In this document: positions 31,313-40,044 of the stretch, one piece after another
How the letters are laid out: each line of letters begins with the position of its first letter
Numbering within the stretch: the first letter of the stretch is position 1
Assembly: GCA_016794525.1 (NCBI GenBank)
Contig: JAEUJY010000155.1
Span: 62,001 to 126,000, forward strand
Direction: 5' to 3'
DNA length: 64,000 bases
Source of the DNA: Myxococcales bacterium
GTDB lineage: Bacteria > Myxococcota_A > Polyangia > Haliangiales > Haliangiaceae
Position numbers and translations under genes: made by a program
Notes under the pieces: generated by a model
Told to the model about the DNA's origin: nothing
Databases searched by the model: none
What the model saw: the letters and a program-made list of their open reading frames with translations, nothing else

Positions 31313-33034
31313 TCAGGCATCGACGACGATCTCGCTGACCGGGTGCGCCTGGCAGGCGAGGATGTAGCCGTCGGTCCGCTCACGTGCGCTGAGGGCGGAC
31401 ACCGCGCCCATCCGGACCTCGCCGCGCACGACCTTGGTCTTGCACTGCCCGCAGATGCCGGCGCGGCACTCGGACGGCAGGTCGACGCCGCAGGCCTCGG
31501 CCGCGTCGAGCACGGTCAGGCCGCTGGCGCGCTTGCCCGAGCGCGCGAACGCGACGTCGCCGCCGACCGCGTCGACCAGCGGCGGGGCGCCGGCGGCGAA
31601 CGCCTCGGTGTGGATCGCCGCGGCGGGCACGCCGAGGCCGACGAGCGCGGTCGTGACGGCGGCCATCATCGGCGCGGGGCCGCACATGTAGATCGGCGCG
31701 GTCGCCAGGCCGGGCACCGCGGCGAGGATCGCGCGGTCGATGTGGCCGCGCGCGCCGGGCCACGCCGGGGCGACGTCGGGGGAGGACGCGACCCGGGTGA
31801 CGTGCAGCGTCGGGAACCGGGCCTCGAGGTAGGCGAGCTCCTCGGCGAAGACCACGTCGCGCGCGGTGCGCACGCCGTAGAGCAGATCGATCCGGCCCGG
31901 CCACGCGCGGTCGGTCAGCGACCGCAGCATCGCCATCACCGGCGTGATGCCGACGCCGCCAGCGATCAGGACGACGTGATCGGCGCCGGCGCCGTCGAAG
32001 ACGAAGTCGCCGTGGGGGCCGCGGACCGACACCAGCGCGCCCTCGACCAGCGTCGCGTGGACGTGCCTCGAGCCGCCGCGGCCGCCGTCCTGGCGCTTGA
32101 CGGTGATCTCGATCGCGCCGGCCCGGGTCGGCGACGAGGCGATCGTGTACGAGCGGAAGACGCGCTGGCCGTCGATGGTCAGCTCGAGCGTCAGGTACTG
32201 GCCGGGGCGGTGGGTGAACGGCGGCGGCCCGCCGTCGGGCGCGACCAGGCGGAACGTGCGCACGTCGGGGCTCTCGTCGAACACCCGCGCGACCTTGAGC
32301 GTGCCGCGCCACGCCTTGCCGGGGGCCGGCGTCGTCGCCGCCGCCGCGGTCGCGCTCGCGCGGCGGGCCTTGGCGCGCAGGTCGAGGTAGTGGCCGACCA
32401 TGCGCAGGAGCAAGAGGCCGCCGAGCACGACTGCGAACGCCCGCGGCTGCCGGGTGTCGGCCTTGACCAGGAGGTAGTAGTGGACGACGCCGCCGATCGC
32501 CGCGGCGTAGGCCAGGCGGTGCAGCGCCTTCCACCGGCGCGGCCCCAGCCGGCTGATCATCCGATCGGTCGACGTGATCGCCAGCGGCACCATCGCCAGG
32601 AGCGCGCCCATGCCGACCTGCAGGTAGCGGCGCTCGAACACCTCGTCGATCGTCGAGCCGACGCTGCGATCGCGATCGAACCAGAAGAAGATCGCGAAGT
32701 GCAGCGCGATGTAGCCGAAGCCGAGCAGGCCCAGCGGCCGCCGCGCCGCGACCAGCGTCGCCGCCCCGGTCAGCCGGCGCAGCGGCGTGATCGCCAGCGA
32801 CGCCACCAGGCACACCAGCCCGAGCAGGCCGGTGGTGCGGATGGCGTAGTTGACGGCGTTGACGCCGAGCTGGCCGCGGTAGGTGTCCCAGGCCAGCACC
32901 GCCAGCGGCGTCAGCCCGCACAGCCAGGCGAAGCGGCGCGCGAAGCTGGCGTCGAAGGTCGGCGGCGCGGGCGCGGCGGGCGCGGCGGGCGCGGGCAGCG
33001 GGGCGGCGGTCGCGGTGGCGCTAGAAGTCGGCAC
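31313..33034 (-). CDS. msrQ: MsrQ-type heme membrane subunit fused to FAD/NAD(P)H reductase and 2Fe-2S ferredoxin
   Basis: 573 residues in three parts. Residues ~30-220 form an MsrQ/YedZ ferric-reductase-like membrane domain with candidate heme His112, His172 and His185. Residues ~240-460 are a ferredoxin-reductase domain: FAD motif RSYTIAS (294-300), NAD(P) motif GGVGITP (359-365) and CGP (451-453). The C-terminal ~90 residues are a plant-type 2Fe-2S ferredoxin with C523, C528, C531 and C561. The fusion should carry electrons from NAD(P)H through FAD and Fe-S to heme and on to MsrP. E. coli MsrQ instead relies on separate flavin reductase. It overlaps the upstream msrP gene by 14 bp. Confidence 0.88.
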   Translation of the reverse strand: MPTSSATATAAPLPAPAAPAAPAPPTFDASFARRFAWLCGLTPLAVLAWDTYRGQLGVNAVNYAIRTTGLLGLVCLVASLAITPLRRLTGAATLVAARRPLGLLGFGYIALHFAIFFWFDRDRSVGSTIDEVFERRYLQVGMGALLAMVPLAITSTDRMISRLGPRRWKALHRLAYAAAIGGVVHYYLLVKADTRQPRAFAVVLGGLLLLRMVGHYLDLRAKARRASATAAAATTPAPGKAWRGTLKVARVFDESPDVRTFRLVAPDGGPPPFTHRPGQYLTLELTIDGQRVFRSYTIASSPTRAGAIEITVKRQDGGRGGSRHVHATLVEGALVSVRGPHGDFVFDGAGADHVVLIAGGVGITPVMAMLRSLTDRAWPGRIDLLYGVRTARDVVFAEELAYLEARFPTLHVTRVASSPDVAPAWPGARGHIDRAILAAVPGLATAPIYMCGPAPMMAAVTTALVGLGVPAAAIHTEAFAAGAPPLVDAVGGDVAFARSGKRASGLTVLDAAEACGVDLPSECRAGICGQCKTKVVRGEVRMGAVSALSARERTDGYILACQAHPVSEIVVDA

Positions 33035-33989
33035 GCAGATCCATCCCGGTGTAGAGGCTCGCGACCTGATCGGCGTAGCCGTTGAAGGGCAGGGTCTTGC
33101 GGCGCCCGGACTCGCCGATGCGCTGCTCGGTGGCCTGGCTCCACCGCGGGTGCGGCACCGCCGGGTTGACGTTGGCGTAGAAGCCGTACTCGTCGGGGGC
33201 CGAGCGGTTCCAGGTGGTCGGCGGCATGCCGGCGGTCAGCGTGATCTTGACGATCGACTTCACGCCCTTGAAGCCGTACTTCCACGGCACCACCAGCCGC
33301 ACCGGCGCGCCGTCCTGCGGCGGCAGATCGCGGCCGTACAGGCCGGTGGCCAGCAGCGTCAGCGGGTGCATCGCCTCGTCCATGCGCAGGCCCTCGCGGT
33401 AGGGCCAGTCGAGCACGTCGGTCTTCTGCCCCGGCATCCGCGCCGGGTCGTACAGCGTCTCGAACGCCACGAAGCGCGCGTCGCCGAGCGGCTCGACGGC
33501 GGCGAGCAGCTTGGCGAGCGAGAAGCCGACCCACGGGATCACCATCGACCACGCCTCGACGCAGCGCATCCGGTAGACCCGCTCCTCGAGCGGCGCCAGC
33601 GCGCGCAGCGTGTCGAGATCGAACGTGCGCGGCTTGCCGACCAGGCCGCCGACCTCGACGGTCCAGCCGCGGGTGTCGAAGCCGGCGGCGGCGGCGGCGA
33701 CGCCGTCCTTGTTGGTCGTGAACTCGTAGAAGTTGTTGTAGTTGGCGACGGCGGTGAGCGGCGTCATCGCCTCGTCGACGCGGAAGCCGCTGGGGTCGCC
33801 GGCGACGGGCGCGGCCCGGACCCCGGCGATCAGCGGGGTGTCGACGCCGCGCAGCGACACGCCGTTGACGCGCCGGTACAGCGCCGCGGTGGCGACCGCG
33901 CCGGCGGCCAGCGCGCCGCCGCGCAAGAACGCGCGGCGGTTCCAGTACACCGCGGGGGGAGTGATCTCGGACGGGTGGGGGTCGCTCAT
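33021..33989 (-). CDS. msrP: Periplasmic protein-methionine-sulfoxide reductase catalytic subunit MsrP
   Basis: 322 residues. The Tat signal ([20 protein letters not shown], from residue 17) predicts export with its cofactor. [17 protein letters not shown] carries the molybdenum-ligand Cys143. [35 protein letters not shown] and [19 protein letters not shown] are all standard MsrP (YedY) segments. The enzyme reduces methionine sulfoxide in oxidised periplasmic proteins. Its electron donor is the overlapping downstream MsrQ fusion. The length is normal for the family. Confidence 0.95.
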   Translation of the reverse strand: MSDPHPSEITPPAVYWNRRAFLRGGALAAGAVATAALYRRVNGVSLRGVDTPLIAGVRAAPVAGDPSGFRVDEAMTPLTAVANYNNFYEFTTNKDGVAAAAAGFDTRGWTVEVGGLVGKPRTFDLDTLRALAPLEERVYRMRCVEAWSMVIPWVGFSLAKLLAAVEPLGDARFVAFETLYDPARMPGQKTDVLDWPYREGLRMDEAMHPLTLLATGLYGRDLPPQDGAPVRLVVPWKYGFKGVKSIVKITLTAGMPPTTWNRSAPDEYGFYANVNPAVPHPRWSQATEQRIGESGRRKTLPFNGYADQVASLYTGMDLRADF

Positions 33990-34074
33990 CGCCTCGGGCG
34001 ATCGTACGCCGGCCGCGCCCGTTGGTTACGGGGCGATCGCCGCCGGCGGCTGGCCCGACCGGCCGGGTCGTCGG

Positions 34075-34857
34075 TCACGGCGTCAGCGCGAACACCTCGG
34101 CGGCGATCGGGACGTCGACCTCGACGGCCGTGAGGGTCAGCTCGGTCGAGGGGCCGGCGCCGGCGTTGGTGATCCGGCGCGCGACCTGGAGGCCGTCGAC
34201 GGCCTGGTAGTCGGCGGCGTCCTCGTGGCCGCGCGCGTCGTCGCCCAGCGGCACCAGCCGGACGATCGCGTGGGTCGTGGGGTCGAGCAGCACGCGCACC
34301 CGGGGCTCGCCGGCGCGCCGCACCGTGAACGCGTCGCAGGTGGTGTCGCCGACGACCTCGGTGCCGGCGTCGCCGACGCTGGCGTCGGCCGCCAGCGCGT
34401 TGCGCAGGACCAGGTCGCGGTCGCGCCACAGGCTCGCGACCAGCGGATCGGCGGCCACGCCCTCGACCGGCCGGACCTGCGCGCCGTTCCGCTGCACGGC
34501 CTCGTCGCCGGCGATGATCACCGAGATCGTCTTGCCGTCGACGGTGACGTCGGTGCGCTGGCGATCGGGGGCGACCAGCCAGCGCTCGAACGCGCCCTCG
34601 ACCTGGAAGTCGGCGGCGACCAGGCGGATCGTGCCGGTGGCGTGCAGCGAGCGCAGCGCGGTCAGGCGGGCGCGGCCGCCCTTGGCCTCGATCGCCAGGT
34701 CGAGCAGCCGGGTCGCGGCGCGGTCGGCGCTGGCGGGGGTGACGGTGGCGGCGGGGTGGTTGTCGACCAGCGGCGTGGCCGGCGGTGGCGTCGCGGTGGC
34801 CGCGCACCCGCTGGCGCAGGCGAACAGCGTGACGACGACGAGCGGTGGTGGGCGCAT
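34075..34857 (-). CDS. Lipoprotein resembling outer-membrane carrier (LolA/LolB-like fold) proteins
   Basis: 260 residues with a lipoprotein signal (VTLFACASGC). The mature part begins with a helix (RLLDLAIEAKGGRARLTALR) followed by regular beta strands (HATGTIRLVAADFQVEGAFERW, RQRTDVTVDGKTISVIIAGD, ADYQAVDGLQVARRIT). 'Leka..ya.GG...l..l.....Gt' at the start is typical of periplasmic lipid- or peptide-carrier-like half-barrels, but no family-specific residue proves this. It lies downstream of msrP on the same strand (85-bp gap) and is divergent from the FAD oxidoreductase. Confidence 0.58.
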   Translation of the reverse strand: MRPPPLVVVTLFACASGCAATATPPPATPLVDNHPAATVTPASADRAATRLLDLAIEAKGGRARLTALRSLHATGTIRLVAADFQVEGAFERWLVAPDRQRTDVTVDGKTISVIIAGDEAVQRNGAQVRPVEGVAADPLVASLWRDRDLVLRNALAADASVGDAGTEVVGDTTCDAFTVRRAGEPRVRVLLDPTTHAIVRLVPLGDDARGHEDAADYQAVDGLQVARRITNAGAGPSTELTLTAVEVDVPIAAEVFALTP

Positions 34858-34942
34858 CGCCGGAGAGACTGGCACGCCGGTGGCGCGGTTGCTTGCGCCG
34901 CCGCTCCCGCGGCGGCCGGCGCCGTGTGAAGGTCGGGGCCGG

Positions 34943-36535
34943 ATGAGCGACGCGCACCGGTTCGACGTGATCGTGATCGGCGGCGGCCACAACGGCCTGA
35001 CCGCGGCGGGCCTGCTGGCGAAGCGCGGGCGGCGGGTGGTGGTGCTCGAGCGCCGCGACGTCGTCGGCGGCGCGGCGATCACCGAGACGCCGTGGGGGCC
35101 GGCCTACAAGGTGACCGCGCTCTCCTACGTGGTGAGCCTGCTGCCGCCGACGATCATCGAGGAGCTGGCGCTGCCGCGGTTCGGCTACATGGTCTACCCG
35201 CAGCACGGCTACTTCGCGCCGCGCGCCGACGGCCGCTACCTGATGCTGCCCGAGGATCGCGCCCGCCGCGCCGCCGAGGTCGGCAAGTTCGAGCCGGCCG
35301 ACGTCGCCGCGCTCGAGGCGTGGGACGCGTGGCTGGGCCGGCTGGCGGCGGTGCTGGGGCCGCTGCTCACGACGGTGCCGCCGCGGATCGGCTCGCGCCA
35401 CCCGCGCGAGCTGTGGCGGCAGCTGGCGCTGGCGTGGAAGCTGCGCCGGCTCGACGCCACCGGCGTCGCCGACGTGACCCGGCTGATGACGATGAGCGTC
35501 GCCGACCTGCTCGACGACAGCTTCGCGTCGCCGGCGCTCAAGGGCGTGCTGGCGGTGTCGGGCATCATCGGCACCTGGGCCGGGCCGCGCTCGCCGGGCA
35601 CCGCCTACGTGATGGCGCACCACAAGATGGGCGACGTCGGCCTCGGCCAGCAGGGCGCGTGGGGCTTCCCCGCGGGCGGCATGGGCGGCGTGACCCAGGC
35701 GCTGGCGGCGGCGGCGCGCGCCGCCGGCGTGACGATCGTGACCGAGGCCGAGGTGGCGCGGATCGAGGTCGACGACGGCGCGGTCACCGGCGTCGCGCTG
35801 GCCGACGGCCGGGCCTACCAGGCGCCGGTGGTGATCGCCACGACCCACCCGCAGCGCACGTTCCTCGAGCACCTCGATCCGGCGGCGCTGCCGGCCGACT
35901 TCGTCGCCGCGATCCGGCGGTGGAAGTCGCGGTCGGGCGTCGTCAAGGTCAACCTCGCGCTCGACCGGCTGCCCGAGTTCGCGTGCAAGCCCGGCGTCGA
36001 TCCCGAGGTCCACGGCGGGACGATCGTGCTGGCCGACGACGTCGACGAGATCGAGGCGGCGTTCCAGGACGCGGCGGCCGGGCGGCCGGCGGCGCGGCCG
36101 TTCGCCGACGTGTGCATCCCGTCGGTGTTCGACCCGACGCTGGCGCCGCCGGGCCACCACGTCATGTCGATGTTCACGCAGTGGGTGCCGCACGGCTTCG
36201 CCGACGCTCCCCACGCCGCCGACCTCGACGCCTACGCCGACCGGCTGATCGCGCGGGTCGAGGCGCTGGCGCCGGGCTTCACCGCGTCGATCCGGCACCG
36301 CCAGATCATCGGGCCGCACGCGATGGCGACGACCTACGGCCTGGCCGGCGGCAACATCTTCCACGGCGAGCTGTCGGCGAGCCAGCTGTTCCACATGCGG
36401 CCGGCGCCGGGCTTCGCCGACTACACGACGCCGGTGCGCGGGCTCTACCAGGCGTCGTCGGCGACCCACGGCGGCGGCGGCGTCACCGGCATCCCGGCGC
36501 TGCAGGTGGTGCGGCGGATCGCCGGCGCGCGGTAG
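34943..36535 (+). CDS. FAD-dependent phytoene-desaturase-like oxidoreductase (PYROXD2 type)
   Basis: 530 residues. The N-terminal DVIVIGGGHNGLTAAGLLAK is the Rossmann FAD site, followed by VVVLERRDVVGGAAITE. The middle region has GAWGFPAGGMGGVTQALAAA, the second signature of the CrtI/PYROXD2 group, and the C-terminus has RGLYQASSATHGGGGVTGIP, the flavin-contact loop. No carotenoid biosynthesis gene is nearby, so a carotenoid role is unsupported; PYROXD2-like is the safer label. The starting ATG is at 34943. The nucleotidyltransferase gene starts 8 bp downstream, so the three genes to 38612 are probably one transcript. Confidence 0.85.
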   Translation: MSDAHRFDVIVIGGGHNGLTAAGLLAKRGRRVVVLERRDVVGGAAITETPWGPAYKVTALSYVVSLLPPTIIEELALPRFGYMVYPQHGYFAPRADGRYLMLPEDRARRAAEVGKFEPADVAALEAWDAWLGRLAAVLGPLLTTVPPRIGSRHPRELWRQLALAWKLRRLDATGVADVTRLMTMSVADLLDDSFASPALKGVLAVSGIIGTWAGPRSPGTAYVMAHHKMGDVGLGQQGAWGFPAGGMGGVTQALAAAARAAGVTIVTEAEVARIEVDDGAVTGVALADGRAYQAPVVIATTHPQRTFLEHLDPAALPADFVAAIRRWKSRSGVVKVNLALDRLPEFACKPGVDPEVHGGTIVLADDVDEIEAAFQDAAAGRPAARPFADVCIPSVFDPTLAPPGHHVMSMFTQWVPHGFADAPHAADLDAYADRLIARVEALAPGFTASIRHRQIIGPHAMATTYGLAGGNIFHGELSASQLFHMRPAPGFADYTTPVRGLYQASSATHGGGGVTGIPALQVVRRIAGAR

Positions 36536-36543
36536 CATCGGCC

Positions 36544-37815
36544 ATGGCGTTGCGCCTCGGCGGCCTGGCCGATCTCGATCCGCGCGCGGTGCCGCTGCCG
36601 CTCGGCACCGAGGTGGCGACCCGCGTCGATCGCGCGGTCGGCGACCGGGTGATCACCGCCGGCGCGGTGGGCCGGGTGGTGGCGGTGGTCGACGGCGGCC
36701 TCGAGGTCGAGCTGGTCGGCGGCGGCCGCGCCCGCTACGCCCGCGACGAGCTGGCGCCGCGCAAGCTGGGGCAGGTGCGCTACGCCCGGCGCCGCGACGA
36801 CGCGTGGCAGGCGCTGGCGCCGACGATCGTCCTCGACGTCGTCGTCGGCTCGCGGGCCTGGGGCCTGGCCGACGGCGGCAGCGACGAGGATCACCGCGGC
36901 GTGTTCGTCGCGCCGCTGGCGTGGACCACCGGGCTGGTCGATCCGCCCGGCGACCTGGCCTCGGCCGACGCCACCGGCGCGTACTGGGAGGTCGGCAAGG
37001 CGCTGCGCCAGGCGGTGCGCGCCGATCCCAACACGCTCGAGATGCTGTTCGTCGCCGACGCCGCGGCGGTGCGCGATCCGCTGGGCGCGACCTTGCTCGA
37101 CGTACGCGACGCGTGCGTGTCGCAGGCGATCTACGGCAGCTTCGGCCGCTACGCGCTGTCGCAGCTCGATCGGCTCGAGCACAACCAGCGCCTCGCCGAT
37201 CACCGCGCGACGGTGCTGGGCTGGCTGGCGGCCGAGCCGACGCTGACGCTCGACGCGGTCGCGGCGCGGCTGGCCGACGCGGCGGCGGTGCGCGGCGACA
37301 CCGCCGAGCTGGCGACCCGGCGCGCCCGCGGCTACGTCAAGCAGCTGTACCGCTCGCTCTACGATCAGGGCCAGCTGCCCGAGGCCACCTGGGCGGCGCT
37401 GGTGGCGGCGGCCGGCGGCGGCCTGGCGCTGGCGACCGCGCGCGATCTGCGGCCCAAGAACGCCTACAACCTGATCCGGCTGCTCGACGTCGCGACCCGC
37501 TGGCTCGGCCTGGCGCCGGGCGAGGCGCCGCGGCTGCGCGTGCCCGACGCGCTGGCGCCGACCTTGCGCGCGATCAAGCGCGGCGAGGTGCCGATGGCCG
37601 ACGTGCTGGCGATGGCGCGGTCGATGACGCCGGCGCTCGAGGCGGCGCGCGCGACCAGCCGGCTGCCGCGCCAGGCCGACGTGGCGCGGGTCGAGGCGGC
37701 GCTGCGGGCGATCCGCCACGAGGTCGCGCGGCGCGCGCTGGCCGACGCGCCCGGGCCGTGGGGGCACGACGCGCCGCCGCCGCCGGTGGCCCGCTTCGAC
37801 GAGGAGGATCGATGA
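36544..37815 (+). CDS. RlaP-like nucleotidyltransferase with N-terminal SH3-like domain
   Basis: 423 residues. Residues ~20-75 look like a small SH3-like barrel. The nucleotidyltransferase core follows: VVVGSRAWGLADGGSDEDHRG with G102/S103 and the SDED metal site (S113, D114, D116). This matches the DNA-polymerase-beta-superfamily group that includes RlaP, a nucleotidyltransferase linked to RNA repair. The helical C-terminal half (GYVKQLYRSLYDQGQL, RPKNAYNLIRLLDVATRW) is the usual partner domain of the group. The real substrate is unknown. Its stop overlaps the next start (ATGA). Confidence 0.75.
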   Translation: MALRLGGLADLDPRAVPLPLGTEVATRVDRAVGDRVITAGAVGRVVAVVDGGLEVELVGGGRARYARDELAPRKLGQVRYARRRDDAWQALAPTIVLDVVVGSRAWGLADGGSDEDHRGVFVAPLAWTTGLVDPPGDLASADATGAYWEVGKALRQAVRADPNTLEMLFVADAAAVRDPLGATLLDVRDACVSQAIYGSFGRYALSQLDRLEHNQRLADHRATVLGWLAAEPTLTLDAVAARLADAAAVRGDTAELATRRARGYVKQLYRSLYDQGQLPEATWAALVAAAGGGLALATARDLRPKNAYNLIRLLDVATRWLGLAPGEAPRLRVPDALAPTLRAIKRGEVPMADVLAMARSMTPALEAARATSRLPRQADVARVEAALRAIRHEVARRALADAPGPWGHDAPPPPVARFDEEDR

Positions 37816-38612
37816 CCATCGCCCGCCGCTTCGACGTCGTCACGCCGCACCAGGCCGCGGTCGCCCAGGCCTACCTGGCCGAGCGCGCCCGCGAGCGCCA
37901 CCACCTCGTCGTCTACCTGTCGGGCGCCCACGCCTACGGCTTCCCGTCGCCCGACTCGGACCTCGACCTCAAGTGCGTCCACGTCGCGCCCACCGGCGAT
38001 CTGATCGGCCTGACCGTGCGCGAGGGCGGCGCCGAGCAGATGACCGTGATCGATGGCGTCGAGGTCGACTACGGCTCGAACGAGCTGGGCGGCGTGCTGC
38101 GCGGCGTGCTGACCGGCAACGGCAACTACCTCGAGCGCCTGCTGGGCGCGCTGGTGCTCGACGCCGACGACGCGCTGCTGGCGGCGGCGCGGCCGCTGGT
38201 CGCCGCGGCGCTGTCGCGGCGGGTGGCGCGCCACTACGGCGGGTTCGCGCGCGCGCAGCTGGCCGCGGCCGAGGCCACGCCGACCGCCAAGAAGGTGCTC
38301 TACGTGCTGCGCACGGCGTGCACCGGCCGCCACCTGCTCGAGACCGGGACGCTCGAGACCGACCTGACCGCGCTCGCGCCCGGCTACGGCCTCGACGTCG
38401 GCGCGCTGATCGCGCGCAAGCGCACCGGCGAGCGGGTCGCGCTGGCCGGCGCCGAGCTGGCGGCGTGGCGGGCGTCGCTGGCCGCCGCGATCGCCGCGAT
38501 CGACGAGGCCGCGGCCCGCTCGGCGCTGCCGGCCGAGCCCCGCGCCGCCGCGACCGCCGATCTCGACGCGTGGCTGCGCGAGGTGCGGCGCCGCGCGTGG
38601 GACGCGGCGTAG
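37812..38612 (+). CDS. Second RlaP-like nucleotidyltransferase
   Basis: 266 residues. The core LSGAHAYGFPSPDSDLDLKC includes G38 and the SDLD metal site (S49, D50, D52). It is followed by VDYGSNELGGVLRGVLTGNGNYLERL and a helical domain (TAKKVLYVLRTACTGRHLLET). It belongs to the same superfamily as the upstream gene but is shorter and lacks the N-terminal barrel. The 4-bp ATGA overlap with that gene implies translational coupling and perhaps a heteromeric or sequential function. An RNA-repair role is inference from family; no RtcB or ligase gene lies in the window. Confidence 0.75.
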   Translation: MTIARRFDVVTPHQAAVAQAYLAERARERHHLVVYLSGAHAYGFPSPDSDLDLKCVHVAPTGDLIGLTVREGGAEQMTVIDGVEVDYGSNELGGVLRGVLTGNGNYLERLLGALVLDADDALLAAARPLVAAALSRRVARHYGGFARAQLAAAEATPTAKKVLYVLRTACTGRHLLETGTLETDLTALAPGYGLDVGALIARKRTGERVALAGAELAAWRASLAAAIAAIDEAAARSALPAEPRAAATADLDAWLREVRRRAWDAA

Positions 38613-38621
38613 ACTGCCGGC

Positions 38622-39461
38622 GTGCTGTCCCGCCGCTCGCCCGCCGCGCTCGCCCTCGCGCTCGCCGTCACGCTCCTCGCCACCGCCTGCGCGCGCCGCG
38701 ATCGCGGCGGCGGCGGCGGGCTCCGGCTCGCCGCGCCGACCCCGGTGGTCGGCGAGCGCCAGACGCTCACCGACGAGCTCACCTCGCGCAGCGAGGTCAC
38801 CGCCGGGCCGGGGCAGGTGGTGCGGCTGGCGACCCACCGCAGCCGCCAGTTCGAGGTCGAGGTGCGCGCGGTCGCGGCCGACGGCGTGGTCACCGCGGCC
38901 CGGGCCCGCTTCGATCGCCACCAGGTCGAGCAGACCAAGGACGGCGCGACGACGACCAAGCCCAGCCCGCTGCAAGGCCAGACCTACGACGTGCGCGCCG
39001 AGGGCGACGCGCTGGTCGCGGTCCACGCCGACGGCAGCGCGGTGACGCCGGCCGAGCAGGCCGCGCTGACCGCCGACCTGGGCCGCGCGATCGGCAGGGT
39101 GCCGCCGCTGGCGGTGCTGTTGCACAGCCGCGCGTGGACCCGCGGCGAGCCGGTCGAGCTGGCCGCCGACGAGCTGACCGCCGCGTTTGGCCACAACCCG
39201 ATGATGCCGCCGGTGTCGGGCACCGCGCTGCTCGTCGGCGTGGCCGACGGCGTCGCGACCTTCGAGTTCGACCTGCAGCTGGCCCGCGACGACGCCGACG
39301 GCCGCGCCGAGTCGACGATGCGGCTGGCGGTGAAGGTCGACGTCGCGCGCGCCCGCCCGATCGAGCAGCGCCTGACCGGCACGCTGGGCGGCAAGGTCGC
39401 GGGCATGCCGTCGACCGGCACCGTCGAGGGCACGATCACCTACGGTTACGCGGCGCTCTGA
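38622..39461 (+). CDS. Lipoprotein of unknown function (279 aa)
   Basis: It starts at a GTG ten bases after the second nucleotidyltransferase. The signal VTLLATAC gives a lipobox. The mature protein is strand-rich with a conserved-looking stretch RLATHRSRQFEVEVRAVAAD, a loop QTYDVRAEGDALVAVHADGS and a C-terminal GTVEGTITYGY strand. The pattern suggests a beta-sandwich or half-barrel envelope protein, but I know no family for it. Whether it truly belongs to the nucleotidyltransferase operon is unclear, since a lipoprotein has no obvious link to RNA repair. Confidence 0.6.
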   Translation: MLSRRSPAALALALAVTLLATACARRDRGGGGGLRLAAPTPVVGERQTLTDELTSRSEVTAGPGQVVRLATHRSRQFEVEVRAVAADGVVTAARARFDRHQVEQTKDGATTTKPSPLQGQTYDVRAEGDALVAVHADGSAVTPAEQAALTADLGRAIGRVPPLAVLLHSRAWTRGEPVELAADELTAAFGHNPMMPPVSGTALLVGVADGVATFEFDLQLARDDADGRAESTMRLAVKVDVARARPIEQRLTGTLGGKVAGMPSTGTVEGTITYGYAAL

Positions 39462-39486
39462 GCCTCGCTGGCGCTCGGCGACGCGG

Positions 39487-40044
39487 TCAGCCGGTGACCC
39501 AGCCGCTGACGAAGCTGGCCACCGCGACCACCGGCGCCAGCGCCAGCGCGCACCCGAGCACGTAGTCGCGGGTGCGGATCGGCGACAGCGCCAGCGCGTA
39601 GGTGACGGCCGAGTTGAACCACAGGATCAGCCGCAGCCCGAGCACCACCAGGAACGGGTGGGCCTCGAGGTGGCTGAACATCCAGCCGATCCGCTTGCCC
39701 TTGGGCCGCCACGGCGGCACGTCGCCGCGGCGCAGCGCGCGGGTGGCGACGAACGGCACGGTCACCGCCAGCAGGCCGCCGCCGTAGGCCAGCGCGAAGC
39801 CCAGCCACGGCCCGAACGCCAGCCGCGCGCCGACGACGAACGCCATGCCCGGCAGGCCGACCGACGAGCCGGCCACGAACACCACGACGAACAGCGGCGG
39901 CGCCCACGGCCCCATGTCGTCGAGCCAGCCCTTGACTCCGGCGGCGGTGATCGCGCCGGTGATCGTCATGTAGGCCATGACCCCGACGACGATCGCGATC
40001 GCGATCGCCAGCGCGATCCGGCGGCGCGTCCAGCGCGCGCTCAC
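39487..40044 (-). CDS. TVP38/TMEM64-type (VTT domain) membrane protein
   Basis: 185 residues from a GTG that overlaps the stop of the upstream lipoprotein gene (GTGA). Several membrane helices are visible, starting with RRIALAIAIAIVVGVMAYMT. The VTT core reads GPWAPPLFVVVFVAGSSVGLPGMAFVVGARLAFGPWLG, and later HPFLVVLGLRLILWFNSAVT fits the family's 'f..vl.lRl.p..pf...n'. VTT proteins are thought to act as lipid scramblases or flippases. It is a distant relative of the DedA gene at 20396, though the genes are unlinked. Confidence 0.85.
   Translation of the reverse strand: MSARWTRRRIALAIAIAIVVGVMAYMTITGAITAAGVKGWLDDMGPWAPPLFVVVFVAGSSVGLPGMAFVVGARLAFGPWLGFALAYGGGLLAVTVPFVATRALRRGDVPPWRPKGKRIGWMFSHLEAHPFLVVLGLRLILWFNSAVTYALALSPIRTRDYVLGCALALAPVVAVASFVSGWVTG

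Noticed and set aside
34943-36535. Carotenoid biosynthesis role for the FAD oxidoreductase
   Set aside because: No phytoene synthase, GGPP synthase or other crt gene is nearby; the sequence fits PYROXD2-like proteins equally well.
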